Shown one piece after another: positions 4,645 to 6,588 of a DNA stretch of 6,588 bases (position 1 is the stretch's first letter; every line of letters begins with the position of its first letter). This DNA comes from Bacillota bacterium (GTDB taxonomy: Bacteria; Bacillota; Sulfobacillia; RBS10-35). The DNA is taken from NCBI GenBank assembly GCA_029960865.1, contig JASBVX010000079.1:1-6588 (forward strand), written 5' to 3'. A program made the translations under genes and the position numbers. Under the pieces are notes generated by a model. The model was not told where the DNA came from. It worked only from the letters and a program-made list of their open reading frames with translations, and searched no databases.

Positions 4645-5800
4645 CGGCAGCACCTCCTTGAAAAGGCTCTGGCCGGGGACCGAGGCCGAAGAAATGTTCC
4701 AAGGCCCCCGTGATGCGGAGAGCCGCCCGGCCATCGCCGAAGGGGTTGGGCGTCTGGGCCATGGCCTCATAAACTTCCCGATCCTGGAGAAGCTCCTCCA
4801 GGTGGGCCTCCACCTGGTCGGCATCAGTGCCCACCAGCCGGGCACAGCCCGCCCGGATGGCCTCCGGCCGCTCGGTGCGCCGCCGGGCAATGAGAAGGGG
4901 CTTTCCCACGGAAGGGGCTTCTTCCTGCAACCCTCCCGAATCGGACAGCAAAAGGTAGCTGTCATCCACCAGCCGCACCCAGTCGGGGTAAGGGAAGGCG
5001 GGGTGCAGGAGGATGCGGTCCTTATCCCCTAGCTCTTCCCGGAAGACCTCTGCCACCAAAGGGTTGGGGTGAAGGGATACCACCGCCGCCACGTCGGGGT
5101 GGCGGGCCACCACCCGCCCGACTGCCTGGGCCACCTGGCGAATGGGGTCTCCCCAGTTTTCCCGGCGGTGCATCTCCACCGCCACGATGCGGGCACCGGG
5201 AGGAAGGGACCTTCGCCAGGGCGGCGCCTGCGGCCTCTTTCTCACCTGTTCCACCATCCAAAGAAACGCATCCACCACCGTGTTGCCCGTCACGTAGATC
5301 GTCTCTGGGGGAACGCCCTCCTGCAAAAGCTCCCCGGCGGCTCCCCCCGTTGGGGCCAGCTGCAGGGAAGCCAGGGGGGTCACCAGGCGACGCTGGGCTT
5401 CTTCGGGGAAAGGCTCCGCCAGGTTCCCGCTCCGCAGGCCTGCTTCAATGTGGCCCACGGGGATATGGCCGTAAAAGGCGGCAAGGGCTCCCGCCAGGGT
5501 GGTCACCGTATCTCCCTGCACCAGCACCAGATCGGGGGTTCCTTCCCGCATCCACTCCCTGAGCCCGAGGAGAGCCCGGGCCAGGATCGTCTCCACCGGC
5601 TGCCCCTCCTGCAAAAGGTTCAGATCCACCGCCGTCTCCACCTGGAAAACCTCCAGAAAGGGCCGGAGGAGATCGCGGTGCTGCCCGGTGGAAAGGGGAA
5701 GAACCTCGAAATGGGGGTTTTGCCGCAAGGACCAGATGACAGGGGCCACTTTGATGAGCTCGGGGCGGGTCCCGAAGATGACGGCCACCCGCTTTTTCAC
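4637..5800 (-). CDS. wecB: UDP-N-acetylglucosamine 2-epimerase, non-hydrolysing
   Basis: This enzyme interconverts UDP-GlcNAc and UDP-ManNAc in the cytoplasm, supplying ManNAc for wall teichoic acid linkage units or other surface polymers; the Bacillus name is mnaA. The product is 387 aa, normal for the family (about 360-390). Family motifs appear in order: VAVIFGTRPELIKVAP (5-20), STGQHRDL (37-44), VQGDT with D97, HIEAGLRS with E119, PFPEEAQRR with E133/E134, VEMHRRENWG with H211, and LSDSGGLQEEAPSVGKP (285-301) followed by RRTERPEAIRAG. The acidic residues and His correspond to the catalytic D95, E117, E131 and H213 of E. coli WecB. The start is GTG at 5800, overlapping the wecA stop as GTGA; the ribosome site is weak (GGGAAC), so coupling is likely. 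The same frame stays open upstream, but only as a shadow of wecA. Confidence 0.96.
   Translation of the reverse strand: MKKRVAVIFGTRPELIKVAPVIWSLRQNPHFEVLPLSTGQHRDLLRPFLEVFQVETAVDLNLLQEGQPVETILARALLGLREWMREGTPDLVLVQGDTVTTLAGALAAFYGHIPVGHIEAGLRSGNLAEPFPEEAQRRLVTPLASLQLAPTGGAAGELLQEGVPPETIYVTGNTVVDAFLWMVEQVRKRPQAPPWRRSLPPGARIVAVEMHRRENWGDPIRQVAQAVGRVVARHPDVAAVVSLHPNPLVAEVFREELGDKDRILLHPAFPYPDWVRLVDDSYLLLSDSGGLQEEAPSVGKPLLIARRRTERPEAIRAGCARLVGTDADQVEAHLEELLQDREVYEAMAQTPNPFGDGRAALRITGALEHFFGLGPRPEPFQGGAADE
4651..4659 (-). promoter_or_regulatory. Strong ribosome binding site for atpZ inside wecB
   Basis: AAGGAGGTG is a nearly full match to the anti-Shine-Dalgarno and sits 6 nt from the atpZ ATG, within the last wecB codons. 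It fixes the atpZ start and suggests independent, efficient loading of ribosomes at the beginning of the atp genes even though wecB translation runs over it. Confidence 0.8.
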
Positions 5801-6588
5801 CGTTCCCAGGTTCCGGCCTCCTCGGACCTCACCGCCGGGGATACCCGAACCAAGCTCACCATCACATAGATGGAGAAGGCCACCAGTCCCAGGATCAAAA
5901 GCGCCAGAACATGGGGGAGATACACCAAAGCCAGGGACCCCAAGCCCAGCCAAGCGCTGATGCAGTACAGCAAAAGCACAGTCTGCCTCTGGGTGAGGCC
6001 GAAGCCCAAAAGCCGGTGATGGACGTGGCCCTTGTCGGCCTGGCCGATGGGCTGGCCCGCCTGCCAGCGCCTGAGGATGGCCCAGGCGGTATCGAAGATG
6101 GGCACCCCCAAGACCAAGATGGGCACCAGGATCGCCAGGGCCGCCGGGGCCTTCAGGGCCCCCTGAATGGAGATGGCCGCCAGCATGTAACCCAGAAAGA
6201 GAGAGCCGGCATCCCCCATGAAGATGCGGGCCGGATGGAAGTTCCAAGGTAAAAAGCCTGCCGCAGCCCCCAAAAGCGCCGCCGCCGACAAGAGGATCCA
6301 GCCCGAAGCACCGGTGAAGGCTGCCGCCAGGAGAAGGGTGAGGGAGGAGATGGCGGTAATGCCGGCCGCCAGCCCGTCCAGACCGTCGCTGAAATTGAGG
6401 ACATTCACCATAGCCACGATCCACAGGACGCTGAAGGGCCAGCTGAAGATCCCGAGGTTGAGAAAGCCTTCTCCCAAGGGGTGGGTGATGAATTCCACCC
6501 GCAGCCCGCCGGCCACCACCGACGCCGCGATGACCACCTGCCCCACCAGTTTCCACAGAGGGCGAAGGGGCCGTGCGTCATCCCAAAG
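5797..6588 (-). CDS. WecA/TagO-type undecaprenyl-phosphate GlcNAc-1-phosphate transferase, 5' end cut by window edge
   Basis: Members of this membrane family move a sugar-1-phosphate from UDP-GlcNAc (or a related UDP-sugar) to undecaprenyl phosphate, the first step in teichoic acid, O-antigen or similar polymers. The last 263 residues are present. Reading in from the edge gives LWDDARPLRPLWKL, the Asp-Asp metal site of the family, so the true start lies outside and a GTG at 6546 is not the start. Then come NFSDGLDGLAAG (65-76), NFHPARIFMGDAGS (about 116-129), and the WecA-type KGHVHHRLLGFGL motif (about 186-198). About eight hydrophobic segments remain. HVHH and the neighbouring epimerase favour WecA/TagO over MraY. 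It ends with TGA at 5797-5799, overlapping wecB by 4 nt. The exact acceptor polymer cannot be told, so I give no firm symbol. Confidence 0.93.
   Translation of the reverse strand, partial: LWDDARPLRPLWKLVGQVVIAASVVAGGLRVEFITHPLGEGFLNLGIFSWPFSVLWIVAMVNVLNFSDGLDGLAAGITAISSLTLLLAAAFTGASGWILLSAAALLGAAAGFLPWNFHPARIFMGDAGSLFLGYMLAAISIQGALKAPAALAILVPILVLGVPIFDTAWAILRRWQAGQPIGQADKGHVHHRLLGFGLTQRQTVLLLYCISAWLGLGSLALVYLPHVLALLILGLVAFSIYVMVSLVRVSPAVRSEEAGTWER

Noticed and set aside
4435..4965. A longer AtpZ with about 107 extra N-terminal residues
   Set aside because: The extension is an off-frame reading of wecB. The strong ribosome site at 4651-4659 and family length both place the start at 4644.
4637..6556. 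A 639-residue fusion of an unknown N-terminal domain to the epimerase
   Set aside because: The N-terminal part is wecA read in the wrong frame (Gly/Arg/His/Pro-rich, no domain). The epimerase homology begins exactly at the GTG at 5800, which overlaps the wecA stop.
1..6588. CRISPR arrays, tRNA or rRNA genes, insertion sequences, toxin-antitoxin or defence genes
   Set aside because: Nearly every base is assigned to a conserved housekeeping gene on the minus strand; no regular spaced repeats, RNA gene signatures or transposase motifs are visible.

Overview
This window is one compact block of genes, all reading on the minus strand (right to left in the given coordinates). It holds the first part of an F-type ATP synthase operon, preceded by two cell-envelope sugar genes. 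In transcription order the genes are: a wecA/tagO-type polyprenyl-phosphate GlcNAc-1-phosphate transferase (5' end beyond the right edge), wecB/mnaA (UDP-GlcNAc 2-epimerase), atpZ, atpI, atpB (a), atpE (c), atpF (b), atpH (delta), atpA (alpha) and the first 151 codons of atpG (gamma), which runs off the left edge. atpD and atpC are expected just beyond position 1 but are not seen.

The organism is most likely a GC-rich, probably thermophilic, member of the Bacillota (Firmicutes). The reasons are the AtpZ plus AtpI pair ahead of atpB, the teichoic-acid-type wecA/wecB pair beside the operon, good Shine-Dalgarno sequences before most genes, and proteins rich in Arg, Glu and Leu. The genus cannot be fixed from this window.

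Packing is very tight. wecA/wecB overlap by 4 nt (GTGA), wecB/atpZ by 8, atpZ/atpI by 11, atpF/atpH by 1 (TGATG) and atpA/atpG by 13; atpH and atpA are 5 nt apart. The only real gaps are atpI-atpB (20 nt), atpB-atpE (46 nt) and atpE-atpF (63 nt). The two larger gaps flank the c-subunit gene, whose product is needed in many more copies than the rest. The atpE-atpF gap holds a GC-rich hairpin with no U-tract. I see no convincing promoter or intrinsic terminator, so the simplest reading is one polycistronic transcript starting upstream of wecA, with a possible internal promoter inside coding sequence that I cannot identify.

Functionally, AtpB, AtpE and AtpF build the membrane Fo motor, AtpH and AtpG link it to F1, and AtpA is the non-catalytic nucleotide-binding F1 subunit. 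AtpI and AtpZ are small membrane accessory proteins linked to c-ring assembly and Mg2+ supply. WecA and WecB supply lipid-linked GlcNAc and UDP-ManNAc for wall polymers. I found no undescribed system. The points worth a second look are a mycobacterial-type extra Asp in the c-subunit ion site, a perfect 24-bp in-frame palindrome inside atpH, the hairpin behind atpE, a strong CTT-TTG codon-pair habit for Leu-Leu that is absent from atpA, a Ser in the alpha P-loop, and a TTG start for atpB behind an out-of-frame ATG.
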